From: Thermosulfurimonas sp. F29
Lineage (GTDB): Bacteria; Desulfobacterota; Thermodesulfobacteria; Thermodesulfobacteriales; Thermodesulfobacteriaceae
Reading direction: 5' to 3'
Assembly (NCBI RefSeq): GCF_019688735.1
Contig: NZ_JAIFYA010000001.1
Location: 124,001-188,000 of the forward strand
Length of the DNA: 64,000 nt
Made by a program: the position numbers and the translations under genes. The notes under the pieces were generated by a model. That model saw only the letters and a list, made by a program, of their open reading frames with translations. It searched no databases and was not told the origin of the DNA. The number at the start of each line of letters is the position of its first letter. Positions within the stretch are counted from its first letter, which is position 1. Shown here piece by piece: positions 8,491 to 17,788 of this stretch.

Positions 8491-10377
8491 CTAGCCCCGG
8501 CTTCTATAACCGTGTTTGCGAAGGTAGACCTGGATGGCGGCGATGGCCGCCGGAGTAACCCCCGAGATACGCAGGGCCTGTCCGAAGGAACGGGGACGCA
8601 CCCGGGAAAGCTTTTCCCGCACCTCCGTGGAAAGCCCCGGGATCTTCCAGTAGTCCAGATCCTCGGGAAGGGTCATGTTTTCCCAGCGGCGGAAGCGTTC
8701 CACCTCGGCCCTCTGGCGTTCGATGTAACCGGCGTACTTGGTCTCTATCTCGAGCTCCTCCAGCACCTCGTCCGGGAACTGGGAAAGTTCCGGGAAGGCC
8801 GGACGGACCTTCTCAAGCGGTACATCCGGGCGTCGGAGGAGGTCGTACAGCCGGACCGTCTCCCTGAGGGGGCTCGCCCCCAGGCTCTCGAGCAGTCCGT
8901 TCACCTCCTCGGGCCGGACCTTTCTTTCCCGGAGAAAACGCATTCCCTCCTCAAGCAGCGCCTTTTTCCGTTCGAAACGGGCCCAGTCCTCCTCGGAGAC
9001 GAGCCCCAGACGCCGGGCCAGCGGCATTAGCCGGAGATCCGCGTTGTCTTCCCGGAGAAGCAGCCGATATTCCGCCCGCGAGGTGAACATGCGGTAGGGT
9101 TCCCGGGTCCCCTTGGTTACCAAGTCGTCTATGAGGACCCCGATGTAGGCCTGGGAGCGATCCAGAATGAAGGGTTCCTCCTCCCGCACACGGAGAGCGG
9201 CGTTGATCCCGGCCACGATCCCTTGAGCCGCGGCCTCCTCGTACCCCGAGGTTCCGTTTATCTGACCGGCCAGAAAAAGCCCCTCCACGAGTTTGGTCTC
9301 CAGGGTGTGCTTGAGCTGGATAGGATTCACATAGTCGTACTCTATGGCGTAGCCCGGCCGCAGAATCTCCGCCCGCTCGAGCCCCGGAATGCTCCTTACC
9401 ATGCGCCACTGCACATCCACCGGAAGGCTGGTGCTGATCCCGTTGGGGTAAACCTCCACGGTGTCCAGCCCCTCGGGCTCCAGGAAGATCTGGTGCCGCT
9501 CCCGATCCGGGAACCGAAAGACCTTGTCCTCAATGGAGGGGCAGTACCGGGCCCCCACCCCTTTTATGATCCCGGTAAAGAGGGGAGACCGATCCACCGC
9601 CCCCCGGATGATCTCGTGGGTCTCCGGGGTGGTGTAGGTGATGAAGCAGGGCACCTGAGGGAGAGGGGGGCGTTTCCCCCGGTTGCGAAAGGAAAAGAGC
9701 GGCGGGGGATCGTCGCCCCACTGCACCTCGAGCCGGGAGTAGTCGATGGTGCGGCCGTCGAGCCGCGGACAGGTTCCGGTCTTGAGGCGTCCCATCTCAA
9801 AACCCAGTTCCCGCAGACACTCCGAGAGACGGTTTGAGGGAGGATCCCCCATGCGTCCGGCGGCAAAGTTGGTAAGGCCGATGTGAATGAGCCCGCGCAG
9901 GAAGGTCCCGGTGGTCACCACCACGGTCTTTCCGTGATAGACCTCTCCCACCCGGGTCTCCACCCCGTAGACGCGCCGGTCGCGAACCAGTATCCTGGAG
10001 ACCAGGGCTTGTTTTACGGTGATCCGGGGAGCACGGGTGAGCACGCGATACATGCGGGCCTGATAACGCATGCGGTCGGCCTGGGCCCGGGTGGCCCGCA
10101 CCGCCGGTCCCTTCCGGGTATTGAGCTTCCGGAACTGGATACCGCATTCGTCTATGGCCCGGGCCATCTCCCCTCCCAGGGCGTCTATCTCCTTTACCAG
10201 GTGCCCCTTGGCCAGGCCTCCTATGGCCGGATTACAGCTCATGGCCCCGATACGCTCCAGGTTCACGGTCAGGACCAGCACCCGGCAACCCAGGCGGGAG
10301 GCCGCAAGCGCCGCCTCTATCCCGGCATGGCCGGCCCCGATCACGATCACATCAAAGGTCTCCGGATACACACCCAC
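8491..10377 (-). CDS. mnmG: tRNA uridine-5-carboxymethylaminomethyl(34) synthesis enzyme MnmG
   Basis: A 628-residue protein, full length for MnmG/GidA. The FAD-binding Rossmann motif is [15 protein letters not shown] with glycines at 14, 16 and 19; [20 protein letters not shown] and the [13 protein letters not shown] motif are both diagnostic. The C-terminal helical domain that binds MnmE and tRNA is present ([12 protein letters not shown]). With MnmE it modifies U34 of tRNAs reading NNA/NNG codons. Start is GTG 10377, three bases after the BON gene stop. No mnmE is in the window. Confidence 0.97.
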   Translation of the reverse strand: MGVYPETFDVIVIGAGHAGIEAALAASRLGCRVLVLTVNLERIGAMSCNPAIGGLAKGHLVKEIDALGGEMARAIDECGIQFRKLNTRKGPAVRATRAQADRMRYQARMYRVLTRAPRITVKQALVSRILVRDRRVYGVETRVGEVYHGKTVVVTTGTFLRGLIHIGLTNFAAGRMGDPPSNRLSECLRELGFEMGRLKTGTCPRLDGRTIDYSRLEVQWGDDPPPLFSFRNRGKRPPLPQVPCFITYTTPETHEIIRGAVDRSPLFTGIIKGVGARYCPSIEDKVFRFPDRERHQIFLEPEGLDTVEVYPNGISTSLPVDVQWRMVRSIPGLERAEILRPGYAIEYDYVNPIQLKHTLETKLVEGLFLAGQINGTSGYEEAAAQGIVAGINAALRVREEEPFILDRSQAYIGVLIDDLVTKGTREPYRMFTSRAEYRLLLREDNADLRLMPLARRLGLVSEEDWARFERKKALLEEGMRFLRERKVRPEEVNGLLESLGASPLRETVRLYDLLRRPDVPLEKVRPAFPELSQFPDEVLEELEIETKYAGYIERQRAEVERFRRWENMTLPEDLDYWKIPGLSTEVREKLSRVRPRSFGQALRISGVTPAAIAAIQVYLRKHGYRSRG

Positions 10378-10380
10378 GAC

Positions 10381-10953
10381 TCACTCACCCTTCACGGTGA
10401 GGTTGTCCACCACCGCCTTTACCCCTTTGGTGGCACGCACGATCTCCAGCACCCGACGGCGCTGTTCCTCGTTTTTCACCACTCCCGTGAGGGTCACCAC
10501 CCCGTTCACCGTGTCCACATCGATGGAAAGGGAACGGATACCCGGCTCGGCGATGAGCTTGGTCTTGATCCGGGCGGTTAGAAGCTTGTCGTCCAGGCTG
10601 CGCCCGAAACTGCGGTGCCCCACCCGGAGGTTGTTGCGCACCGCCCGAACCCCGGGCACCCCCCGGGCCACCTCCTCGGCCCGCCGCTTCTCCGCCTCGG
10701 TCTCCACCATCCCCGTGAGGGTCACCACCCCGTTCACCGTGTCCACATCGATCTTGCGGGCCTTGGTCACCGGATCCTTCACCAGGGCCATTTTGACCCT
10801 GGCGGTGATGGTGGCGTCGTCCACCTGCGTGCCCACCGAACGGGCATCGGTGGCCACCTTGTAGCCCGCGGTGGCCCCTCCGGCCAGGATCGCCGCCCCG
10901 CAACCCGCAAGGAGCGGCATCATCAAAAACAACAACCAGATCCGGACCCTCAT
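10381..10953 (-). CDS. BON-domain lipoprotein (OsmY/DolP type)
   Basis: A 190-residue outer-membrane-type lipoprotein: signal peptide with lipobox L-A-G-C18, then two BON domains at about residues 45-110 and 118-187. Each BON domain contains the conserved IDVDTVNGVVTLTG segment. BON domains bind phospholipid membranes; DolP/OsmY-type proteins support envelope integrity under stress. The two domains share a 41-base exact DNA repeat. AGGAGG lies before the ATG. It heads the operon BON-mnmG-rpoH-TPR-lipoprotein. Confidence 0.88.
   Translation of the reverse strand: MRVRIWLLFLMMPLLAGCGAAILAGGATAGYKVATDARSVGTQVDDATITARVKMALVKDPVTKARKIDVDTVNGVVTLTGMVETEAEKRRAEEVARGVPGVRAVRNNLRVGHRSFGRSLDDKLLTARIKTKLIAEPGIRSLSIDVDTVNGVVTLTGVVKNEEQRRRVLEIVRATKGVKAVVDNLTVKGE
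10484..10752 (-). repeat. 41-bp exact direct repeat within the BON gene
   Basis: Positions 10484-10524 and 10712-10752 are identical over 41 bases and encode the same residues in both BON domains. Synonymous positions are also identical, so either a recent duplication or gene conversion keeps the two domains alike. Confidence 0.85.
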
Positions 10954-11007
10954 GTTTTCTTGCCTCCTTCCGAAAAGTTATTTAGGATAGAAGTCAGGAG
11001 GTCCGGC

Positions 11008-11373
11008 ATGAAGATCTTCTGGGATCCACGATTGCCCCTTGATTTTACTCCCGGCAGGGACACTCGCAAAGTAGAGAAGGGGTTTGAGGCTCATCTCCGG
11101 GAGGCCCTGGAGGGGGCCGGAAAGAGCCCGGAGCCCCTCAGCCGGGCCCTTGATCTGGTGGAGGAGGTCCTGCCTCTCATAGAGAAATTCGCGGAGGATC
11201 CCGTCTCCCGCACCCGGGCCGAGACCCTGGCCGATCTGCTGGAGGAACGGGCCAGAGAGCTGGAGAGCCTCCTCCGGGAGATCCCGCAGGGTCCCCTTCA
11301 TCGAACCATTTCGGAGGCCGCACTCTTCTTCGGCGTGGAGGCGGAAAAACTCCGCCGCGGCTTCTACACCTAG
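11008..11373 (+). CDS. Small helical protein of unknown function
   Basis: A 121-residue, mostly alpha-helical, acidic protein starting at ATG 11008 with AGGAGG at 10996-11001. After a short start (MKIFWDPRLPLDFTPG) it is a run of amphipathic helices without cysteines, membrane segment or known motif. I do not recognise the family. It stands alone between the divergent BON operon and the convergent addB gene, which it meets with a four-base overlap. Confidence 0.7.
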   Translation: MKIFWDPRLPLDFTPGRDTRKVEKGFEAHLREALEGAGKSPEPLSRALDLVEEVLPLIEKFAEDPVSRTRAETLADLLEERARELESLLREIPQGPLHRTISEAALFFGVEAEKLRRGFYT

Positions 11374-14213
11374 ATGTTCTTCCGGCCCGGACAGGCGTAG
11401 AGGTAGTCGCAGAAACGACATCCCGGCGGCCTTTCCGGGATGAAAAAGACCGGGGCCTCGAGCATGTGCTCCACCAGGCGGGAGAGCAGGGCCGGGAAGA
11501 CGCGTTCCCTGAGGTGCCGGATCTCTTCCTCCCGCAGCAGGGGATCCCGGCGCGAATTGAAGGGGGGACGATAAAAAAGGGGTTTGAAGAGCTCCCGGCT
11601 CCGGCCGCTTCCCAGCTGCACATAAACGGCCTCCGTGGCCTCGGGTCTCAGAAACAGGTAAAGAAGCAGCTGAAGATCCGGAAGCCTTTCCCGGAGAAGT
11701 TCCAGGCCCTCGGCCGTGGGTTCGATTTTGAGAGAGTCCGTTTCCCCGGAAAGGATCTCCCTGAGGCGCCTGAGACTCAGGGAACGGAGCCCGGTTCCGG
11801 TCTTGTAGTCCACAATAACGGTCCCGGATTCGAACCGATCCACCCGATCCAGTTTTCCCCGGAAACGCAGACCCAGATCCGGGTGTTCCCGGCGCAGGTC
11901 CTCTTCGAGGGCCAGGATCCGGAAGGGAGGAAGGCCCTCCAGGCCTTTCAGATAACGCTCGAGGCGGTATTCGGTGGTCTTCTGGACGAAAAAGCGCCGT
12001 TCCGGCCCCAGCTGGCGCGAAAGAGGATCCCTCTCGAAACTCTCCCGGAAAAGGGCCAGAAGACGCGCCTGATCGTTGTGTTCCCGGGGGACATACTCCC
12101 GTCCCAGGAAGGGACGGAAGTAGTCCTCAAGCACCCGGTGCACCAGGGTCCCCAAGGCGGTGGCGTCGTAATCCTGGATGCGTTCCGGGGCCCGAAGTCC
12201 CAGGAGGTATCGAAAGTAAAAACGGGCCGGGCAATCCAGGTAGGTTTCGAACAGGGTGGCGCTGACCTCTCCGGAAAGGAGGCGTTCGATCTCCCGGCGT
12301 TCGGCCTCCCCTTTGGGGATACCCGCCCCGGGGGCCGGAGCCCTGAGACGGGGACTCAGATGGCGCACCGGCCCCTCGCCGGCGGAAAAGATCCTCCGCC
12401 GGCGGCGCTCCTCCTCCCAGAGAAGGACCTCCACATAGCGACTCCGCACCCGGGGGAGAAGCCTCGGGGAGGAATCGGTCACCGAAAGGTAGAAGATGTC
12501 CACCTCCCGGGCCGCGGCCACCAGACGCATGAAATAATAGCGTTCCAGGGCTTCCTGCCTGGAACGACGGGGAAGCCCCAGAGCCGGACGCAGGCCCTCG
12601 GGAAGCACCGGATTGATCTCCTCCGGGGAGGGAAGGGCCCCCTCGTTGGCATCGAGAACGATCACCCGGCGAAAGGAAAGCAACCTGGTCTCAAGCAGCC
12701 CCATCACCTGGAGGCCCCGCAGGGGGTCCCCCTCGAAGGGGGCCTTGACCGCCCCGAGAATCTCGCGAAACATGCGAAAAAGGCCTTCGGGGGACATCCT
12801 CTCCCCGGAAAAGGCGGTGGCCTCGAACACGGGGAGGATTTCGCTCTCAAAGGCGTATAGGAAGTGACGGGCCAGCAACTCCCGATGCCCTTCGGGGTCC
12901 CGAAGCCTTTCCCGGAGCGGAAGAAGGAGGCTTTCCAGGATCCGGTAAAGGGTCCGGGCGAAATCCCTGGGGGTGGAAATCCCGGAGAAGGGTTCGAGAA
13001 ACTCCCGGTGGAATTTACGCAGGGGTTCAGGGGCTCCGGAAAGTTCCTCTATCTCCGAAAGGGTAAGGTAGGGGCTTCCGTGGGCCCGCAGACGGCTCTC
13101 GAGCTCCTGCACTTCCTCCGCGAAAGATCCCAGGACGCCCCGGCAGTAGGGATGTTTGAGCAGGGCCAGGTAGGTGAGCACCGGATAGCGTTCCTCCACC
13201 CGATTCTCGAGAAGCTCGAACAGGGTGAGGAGAAAGGTGGCCGGGAGGGATCTCTTTACCGGGAACCCCAGGGTGATGTTGACCGGAACCCCCTCGGGTA
13301 GGGCGTAGAGCAGGGGCAGGAGGTGCCCGGCCACGGGGAGGAGCACGAGGACCTCGTCCGGGGCCTCCGGACGGGCGGGAAGTAGCCGGGCCGCCTCCCG
13401 GACCTCCTGATGCACATCCGCGGCGGCCCAGAACCGCACCCGACTCCGCGGACGGTGCCCCGAACCGAGCGGCTCCGGGGAGAGTTCGAGTTCCCTCAAA
13501 ACCTCCTCCAGAAACTCCGGCACCTCCCCCTCCGGATCAAACTCGAAAAAGATCTCTCCCCCGGCGGAAAGTATCTCCCGGAAGATCTTTCTTTCGGCGG
13601 CGGTAAGGGCGGCAAACCCCGCAAGATACACCGGTCCCTCCGGAGAGAAGACCTCGGAAAGGCCTTCGGCCACGGTTCGAAGTCTTTCCGCAGGGGTGGT
13701 TACCCCGGCCCTTCTAAGGGCCTCCCGATAACTCCGGCTGATCTCGGCCAGATGCCCCAGAAAGGCCCGGGCCTCCGGGGGGATCCCCTCCGGAGGCTCC
13801 AGGAGATCCCGGGGGGTTACGCCCTCCCGGAGGAATTCCTCAAGGACCTCCGCAAACTTTAGGCCCCAGGGAATGAATCGATCAAAGGAATCCCCGATCT
13901 TTTCGAAACCGGGGCGCCCGGAGGCGATGTGGAAGAGCCACCAGGCCCGTTCCGCCGGAAGGATCACCGGCCGGGGATCCAGGCGCACGGCCAGCTCGTT
14001 CACCCAGTCGGAGAAGGCCTGGATCCGGGGAAGCCAGAGGGGGCCCCGGGCCTCCCGAACGAGGTAATAACGGAGATAGTGGACGGATCTGCGGGTGGGA
14101 AGGAGCACGGTAACCCGGGAGAGATCCCTTCCGTGCCGGGCAAGCAGTTCCCGGGCCAGGGTGGGCAGGAACCCGGCGGACGGTGGGACGACCCACGCCC
14201 TAAGTCCTTTCAA
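11370..14213 (-). CDS. addB: AddB-type PD-(D/E)XK exonuclease/inactivated helicase
   Basis: A 947-residue protein of the AddB/RexB kind. The N-terminal two-thirds has the UvrD-like fold without an intact Walker A motif. The C-terminal RecB-family nuclease shows FRGKLDRVDRF and VIVDYKTGTG, the D and the D-x-K catalytic residues. The four iron-sulfur cysteines expected for AddB nucleases are visible: one in LDCPARF near residue 658, and three in CRFCDYLYAC near the C-terminus. With AddA it would process double-strand breaks for RecA. Start TTG 14213 is preceded by GAGG and overlaps the separate nuclease gene by 14 bases. Confidence 0.88.
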   Translation of the reverse strand: MKGLRAWVVPPSAGFLPTLARELLARHGRDLSRVTVLLPTRRSVHYLRYYLVREARGPLWLPRIQAFSDWVNELAVRLDPRPVILPAERAWWLFHIASGRPGFEKIGDSFDRFIPWGLKFAEVLEEFLREGVTPRDLLEPPEGIPPEARAFLGHLAEISRSYREALRRAGVTTPAERLRTVAEGLSEVFSPEGPVYLAGFAALTAAERKIFREILSAGGEIFFEFDPEGEVPEFLEEVLRELELSPEPLGSGHRPRSRVRFWAAADVHQEVREAARLLPARPEAPDEVLVLLPVAGHLLPLLYALPEGVPVNITLGFPVKRSLPATFLLTLFELLENRVEERYPVLTYLALLKHPYCRGVLGSFAEEVQELESRLRAHGSPYLTLSEIEELSGAPEPLRKFHREFLEPFSGISTPRDFARTLYRILESLLLPLRERLRDPEGHRELLARHFLYAFESEILPVFEATAFSGERMSPEGLFRMFREILGAVKAPFEGDPLRGLQVMGLLETRLLSFRRVIVLDANEGALPSPEEINPVLPEGLRPALGLPRRSRQEALERYYFMRLVAAAREVDIFYLSVTDSSPRLLPRVRSRYVEVLLWEEERRRRRIFSAGEGPVRHLSPRLRAPAPGAGIPKGEAERREIERLLSGEVSATLFETYLDCPARFYFRYLLGLRAPERIQDYDATALGTLVHRVLEDYFRPFLGREYVPREHNDQARLLALFRESFERDPLSRQLGPERRFFVQKTTEYRLERYLKGLEGLPPFRILALEEDLRREHPDLGLRFRGKLDRVDRFESGTVIVDYKTGTGLRSLSLRRLREILSGETDSLKIEPTAEGLELLRERLPDLQLLLYLFLRPEATEAVYVQLGSGRSRELFKPLFYRPPFNSRRDPLLREEEIRHLRERVFPALLSRLVEHMLEAPVFFIPERPPGCRFCDYLYACPGRKNI

Positions 14214-14745
14214 GCTCCACCTCCCGCACCTCGGGGGGATCGAGGTAGATCAAGTAGCCCCGGGGAGGCCTCCCCTCAAGGCGCCGGATGACCGCGAGAT
14301 AGGTGCGGAGTTGTTTCTCGTGGGCGGCGACTCCATCCGGCCCCCCCGGCCTCAACTTGTATTCCAGCACCACCGGTCCCTCGGGGGTAAAAAGGATCCG
14401 ATCCGGACGGTGCACCTCCGCGGAAAGGCCTTCCGGATCGGGAAAAACCAGGGTGTGCTCCCGGAGGTCGGTGGTTCCGGGGGCAAAGAAACGGGCTATC
14501 CCGGGGTGAGAGAGGGCCCGAACCAGGATCTCGAGGAGCCTCTTCCGGAGGATCTCGCGGCGGGGAAGGGGTTCCGGGTAAAGAGCGAGAGCCCGATCCA
14601 CCGCCTTCTCCACCTCCTCCCTCCGCCCGGTAAAGCCTTCCAGAAAATAAAGGGCCAGGTGGGCCATTTCCCCCAGCTGGCGTTCCTCGTCCCTTTCCCC
14701 GAGAAGGGCAAGGGCCCTCTTCTGCTGATAGATGCGCAACCTCAC
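14200..14745 (-). CDS. Stand-alone AddA C-terminal nuclease domain
   Basis: A 181-residue protein that matches the C-terminal RecB-type nuclease domain of AddA. Catalytic residues can be placed in HRPDRILF (Asp) and VVLEYKLRPG (E-x-K), followed by the QLRTYLAVI helix with the conserved Gln and Tyr. In most bacteria this domain is the tail of AddA; here it is a separate gene. Start GTG 14745 has AGGAGG eight bases upstream. The GTG overlaps the stop of a 16-codon ORF that itself starts on the helicase stop codon. It is followed directly by addB. Confidence 0.8.
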   Translation of the reverse strand: MRLRIYQQKRALALLGERDEERQLGEMAHLALYFLEGFTGRREEVEKAVDRALALYPEPLPRREILRKRLLEILVRALSHPGIARFFAPGTTDLREHTLVFPDPEGLSAEVHRPDRILFTPEGPVVLEYKLRPGGPDGVAAHEKQLRTYLAVIRRLEGRPPRGYLIYLDPPEVREVELERT

Positions 14746-14792
14746 CGGAAAAGCCTCCTGAGCTTCCTCCGGGACGCCTCGAGGGTGCTCAT
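14742..14792 (-). other. 16-codon coupling mini-ORF between AddA helicase and nuclease
   Basis: ATG at 14792 overlaps the helicase stop (ATGA) and this short reading frame ends at TGA 14744-14742, overlapping the GTG start of the nuclease gene (GTGA). It encodes a basic 16-residue peptide. It may only be a device by which ribosomes finishing the helicase pass on to the nuclease, or a relic of the former continuous gene. It is not in the frame of either neighbour. Confidence 0.45.
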
Positions 14793-17296
14793 CCGGAAAG
14801 CTCCCTCGCTATCTCCCGGGCCGAGAGGTCCTGGAGGACCGAGGCCACGGTGTAGTAGCGGGTTTTCCGGGGCAGAAAGAGGTACAGGGCCTCCCGGGGA
14901 CGGGTCAGGGCCACATAGAGCAGGTTCAGGGTCTCGAAGACCTCCCGGGCCTTTTCCCGGAGTCTGGCCCGGGCCACCTCCTCGGCGGAGTCCCTCCTGG
15001 CGCGGATGAGCCCCCAGTCGGTAAGGACCACCTCGTTTCGTCCCCGCGGCCCCCAGGTGAGGAAGGGGAGCACCACCGCGTCGAACTCCAGCCCCTTGGC
15101 CGCGTGAATGGTGAGGACCCGCACGGCCTGAAGTTCCCCGGGAAGTCCGATCTTTTCCTCACCACCGGTTTCCTCCCACCGGGCCAGAAAGTCGGAAAGC
15201 CCCAGGGCTTCCTCCTCGTAGGCCAGAACCGCCGAAAGAAACCGCATGAGGTAGAGTTCCTCCTCCGGGAACCTCTCCCGGACCCCGAATTCCCGGACCA
15301 TCTCTTGAACCAGCTCGTAAAGGGTGGCGCCCTCCCGGTGAAATTCCGAAAGTCTTTGCAGGCGACGATGAAGTCCCGGGGCCTCCCGGGCCAGAAGTCC
15401 GGCCAGCCCCGGGGTGCGTTCACGGAAGTAGCGGGTCAGGATTTCCGGCCCCGAAGGGGAAAGCGGACTCATGAGGAAACCGGCGAGTGCCGTCTCGTCC
15501 CCCGGATAGTCCAGATACCGGAGGAGGGAAAGAAGCCCCTTGACCAGGGGAGAATTTTCCAGGCGCAGGGCCCGCTCGGTCACCGCCGGGATACCGATCC
15601 CGAAAAGGAAGGTGGCTATCTCCTCGGCCTCCCCGTTTTCGCGCACGAGAATGGCCACGCTTTTGCCGGCCTCCACATACTCGCGAAAGAGCACCGGAAC
15701 CAGATCCTCCAGCGCCCGCCACACCGCCTCCCGAAAAGCCTCCCGATCCTCGTCCGGGGGAAGATCGAGAAACTCCACCCTGCCCTCGGGATTACCGGAG
15801 AGGCTTTCCTGCTCCGCCTCCCGGTAAACCTCCGCGAGTTTTCGGGAAAGCTCCCGGCTGACCGGGCAATCCTTCATCCTGCGGGCCTCGCTCTCACCGT
15901 GAAGAAACTTCCGAACCACCTCCTCCAGGTCCTCACGAAGCCGGGCGAACAGGCGATTGTTAAAGAGGACGATTTTTTCCGCGGAGCGCCGGTTTACCGG
16001 AAGGTTTTCCGTCCTGAGCTCCCAGGGAAGGCTTTTCGGGACCTCGAAGAACAGTTCCGGATCCCCTCCGCGCCACATGTAGATGGCCTGTTTCACATCG
16101 CCCACATAAAAGAGGGAACCGCCGGTGGCCAGCACCTCCTCCACCAGGGGTTTCAGGGCCTCCCACTGTCGGCGGTCGGTATCCTGGAATTCGTCCAGGA
16201 GGAAGTGTCTGAGTCTGGTTCCGAGTTTCAGGTAGATTACCGGCAGAAATTCCCGGGCCCTCTCGGCCAGAAGATCCGTCCAGCTTCCCGCCTGGAGCAC
16301 CCCCTCCTCCTCCCTGAGGAGTTTCATCTCCCGCAGGATCTCCCGGAAGAGCCGTTCGTAGGGGGCCACCTCCGCCCGGGCCTTGGCCCGGAGGTAAAGG
16401 GCCAGCAACTCCTTAAGCCGCCGGTATTCCTCCTCGAGGACCCCGGGGAGGTTCCGGACCCTTCCTTTGATTATCCCCTTCACCGAGTCCTTTCGGAAAA
16501 GAGCCCGCCAGTAGTGTGCGGGGGGATCGCGGAGATACTCGTCCCAGCCCGGGTAGGCGGGCTCAAGGCGCATTTCCTCGAAGAGCCTGCGGGAAAGATC
16601 CCGGCCCCGCTCCCGCAACTCCTCCTCCACCAGGGCCAGCTCCGCGCGATCAGGGGGATCGGCAAGCGGGGACGAAAGGGGCTTTCTGCGCAGGAGCCGG
16701 TGGAGTTCCTCCATCCGCCGGCGGAAGTGTTTTTCCGGGTTGAAGCCCCCCCGCTCCTCGAGTTCGAGGAAGGTGTAAAGGGCCTCCTCGAAGAGGCGGC
16801 GCAGGGAATCGCTTTCCCGCAGACGCAGGAGCAACCGGTCAAAGGCCCGGTTGAGGAAAAACTCCTCCCGGATCTCGGCGGAAAGATCCGGTCGCAGTCC
16901 CAGTTCCCAGGCGAGCCCCCGGATGAGGGTGAAGATCAGGCTGTCTATGGTGCGCACCTGAAAGGAGGGATAGGCCGAAAAGATGACGGCCAGCCAGCCC
17001 CCGGCCTCTTCCGGGGTGAGTCCGGTTTCGGCCGAGAGTCGGCGTCCCTCGGGGGTGGCCAGGGCCATGTGTTTGAGGAAGGCAAGGATGCGTTCCCGCA
17101 TTTCCGCGGCGGCCTGATTGGTGAAGGTGAGGGCCACCACGGAAGAAAGCCCCCCTTCCGAGGGAGGGGAGAGGCTTTTGAGGAGTCTCAGGTAATGCAG
17201 GGCCAGGCGATAGGTCTTACCGGCTCCGGCGGAGGCCGAGACCCGGAAGATTCCCCGCGGTTCCGGATAAAGGGGCAGTTCCTGCACCCGCATCAT
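14789..17296 (-). CDS. addA: AddA-type UvrD/RecB family helicase lacking its nuclease domain
   Basis: An 835-residue SF1A helicase. Motif I is ASAGAGKTYRL near residue 21, Ia ALTFTNQAAAEM, II LLDEFQDTDRRQ, III FYVGDVKQAIYMWRGGD, V LTIHAAKGLEFDAV, VI NLLYVALTRPREALY. The large insertions in domains 1B and 2B are those of RecB/AddA. The chain stops some 40 residues after motif VI, where other AddA proteins (about 1,200 residues) continue into the nuclease; that domain is encoded separately at 14200-14745. Two adjacent ATGs exist (17296 and 17293), both close to GGAGG. Order addA-nuclease-addB indicates one operon. Confidence 0.9.
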   Translation of the reverse strand: MMRVQELPLYPEPRGIFRVSASAGAGKTYRLALHYLRLLKSLSPPSEGGLSSVVALTFTNQAAAEMRERILAFLKHMALATPEGRRLSAETGLTPEEAGGWLAVIFSAYPSFQVRTIDSLIFTLIRGLAWELGLRPDLSAEIREEFFLNRAFDRLLLRLRESDSLRRLFEEALYTFLELEERGGFNPEKHFRRRMEELHRLLRRKPLSSPLADPPDRAELALVEEELRERGRDLSRRLFEEMRLEPAYPGWDEYLRDPPAHYWRALFRKDSVKGIIKGRVRNLPGVLEEEYRRLKELLALYLRAKARAEVAPYERLFREILREMKLLREEEGVLQAGSWTDLLAERAREFLPVIYLKLGTRLRHFLLDEFQDTDRRQWEALKPLVEEVLATGGSLFYVGDVKQAIYMWRGGDPELFFEVPKSLPWELRTENLPVNRRSAEKIVLFNNRLFARLREDLEEVVRKFLHGESEARRMKDCPVSRELSRKLAEVYREAEQESLSGNPEGRVEFLDLPPDEDREAFREAVWRALEDLVPVLFREYVEAGKSVAILVRENGEAEEIATFLFGIGIPAVTERALRLENSPLVKGLLSLLRYLDYPGDETALAGFLMSPLSPSGPEILTRYFRERTPGLAGLLAREAPGLHRRLQRLSEFHREGATLYELVQEMVREFGVRERFPEEELYLMRFLSAVLAYEEEALGLSDFLARWEETGGEEKIGLPGELQAVRVLTIHAAKGLEFDAVVLPFLTWGPRGRNEVVLTDWGLIRARRDSAEEVARARLREKAREVFETLNLLYVALTRPREALYLFLPRKTRYYTVASVLQDLSAREIARELSG

Positions 17297-17361
17297 TCCT
17301 CCATTTTAACACCCGGCCGGACCGATTTCCCGGGGCCCTTTTCCGTCCTCCACGGGCCCGT

Positions 17362-17367
17362 TATGAT
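17362..17367 (+). promoter_or_regulatory. Possible -10 element (TATGAT) for the small membrane protein gene
   Basis: TATGAT sits eight bases before ATG 17375. A weak -35 (TTTTCC) is 17 bases further up. If used, the transcript would start at or next to the ATG, making a leaderless mRNA. Confidence 0.3.
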
Positions 17368-17374
17368 GAAAACC

Positions 17375-17788
17375 ATGGCGAAACAGGAATCCTTCCGGGT
17401 ACCCCATCGATTCCCCGCCTGGGTTTCCTGGGGGGCCTTTTTTCTGGGCCTCACCGGGTCCATCTCCCTCCGTCTCATCCTGGTGGCCAAGGCCTACCGT
17501 CCGCAACTCATAGATGTGTTCTGGTATGTGGGAGTGTGCGGGAACCTCGTCTTCTTCCTCTTCAGGGCCTACATTACCTCCCGCCGGAGGAAGACCATCG
17601 AGGAACTCCACCTCCTCGAAAAACTGGGGAGCCGGAGGCCTCTCTCCTCCACCGACCTTGAGGCCCTGCGGTACATCGTGGCCAGCGTACAGGTCTCCAA
17701 GGAACGCTGGAACTACCTGATCATCTCCCTCTGTTCCCTGGTGGCCATTCTCTGGGACCTGTGGTTTCGTTTTCTCCGTCAGGGCTAG
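17375..17788 (+). CDS. Small membrane protein of unknown function
   Basis: About 137 residues with three likely membrane segments: WVSWGAFFLGLTGSISLRLI, a second around FWYVGVCGNLVFFLF, and a third near the C-terminus (YLIISLCSLVAILWDLWF). A basic, Arg-rich cytoplasmic loop with an LLEKL-type helix lies between the second and third. No Shine-Dalgarno sequence is seen before ATG 17375; in-frame ATGs at 17363 and 17366 are alternatives. The family is not recognised. It meets the antiporter gene end to end with a four-base overlap. Confidence 0.65.
   Translation: MAKQESFRVPHRFPAWVSWGAFFLGLTGSISLRLILVAKAYRPQLIDVFWYVGVCGNLVFFLFRAYITSRRRKTIEELHLLEKLGSRRPLSSTDLEALRYIVASVQVSKERWNYLIISLCSLVAILWDLWFRFLRQG

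Noticed and set aside
7519-9030. 503-codon plus-strand frame over rpoH and mnmG
   Set aside because: Antisense shadow; both genes beneath it are unmistakable.
10615-11007. Plus-strand extension of the 121-aa gene into the BON region
   Set aside because: Antisense to the BON gene; AGGAGG points to ATG 11008.
15104-17374. Very long plus-strand frame antisense to addA
   Set aside because: GC-rich shadow of the addA codons without known motifs. Only its last part, from about 17375, is a gene.
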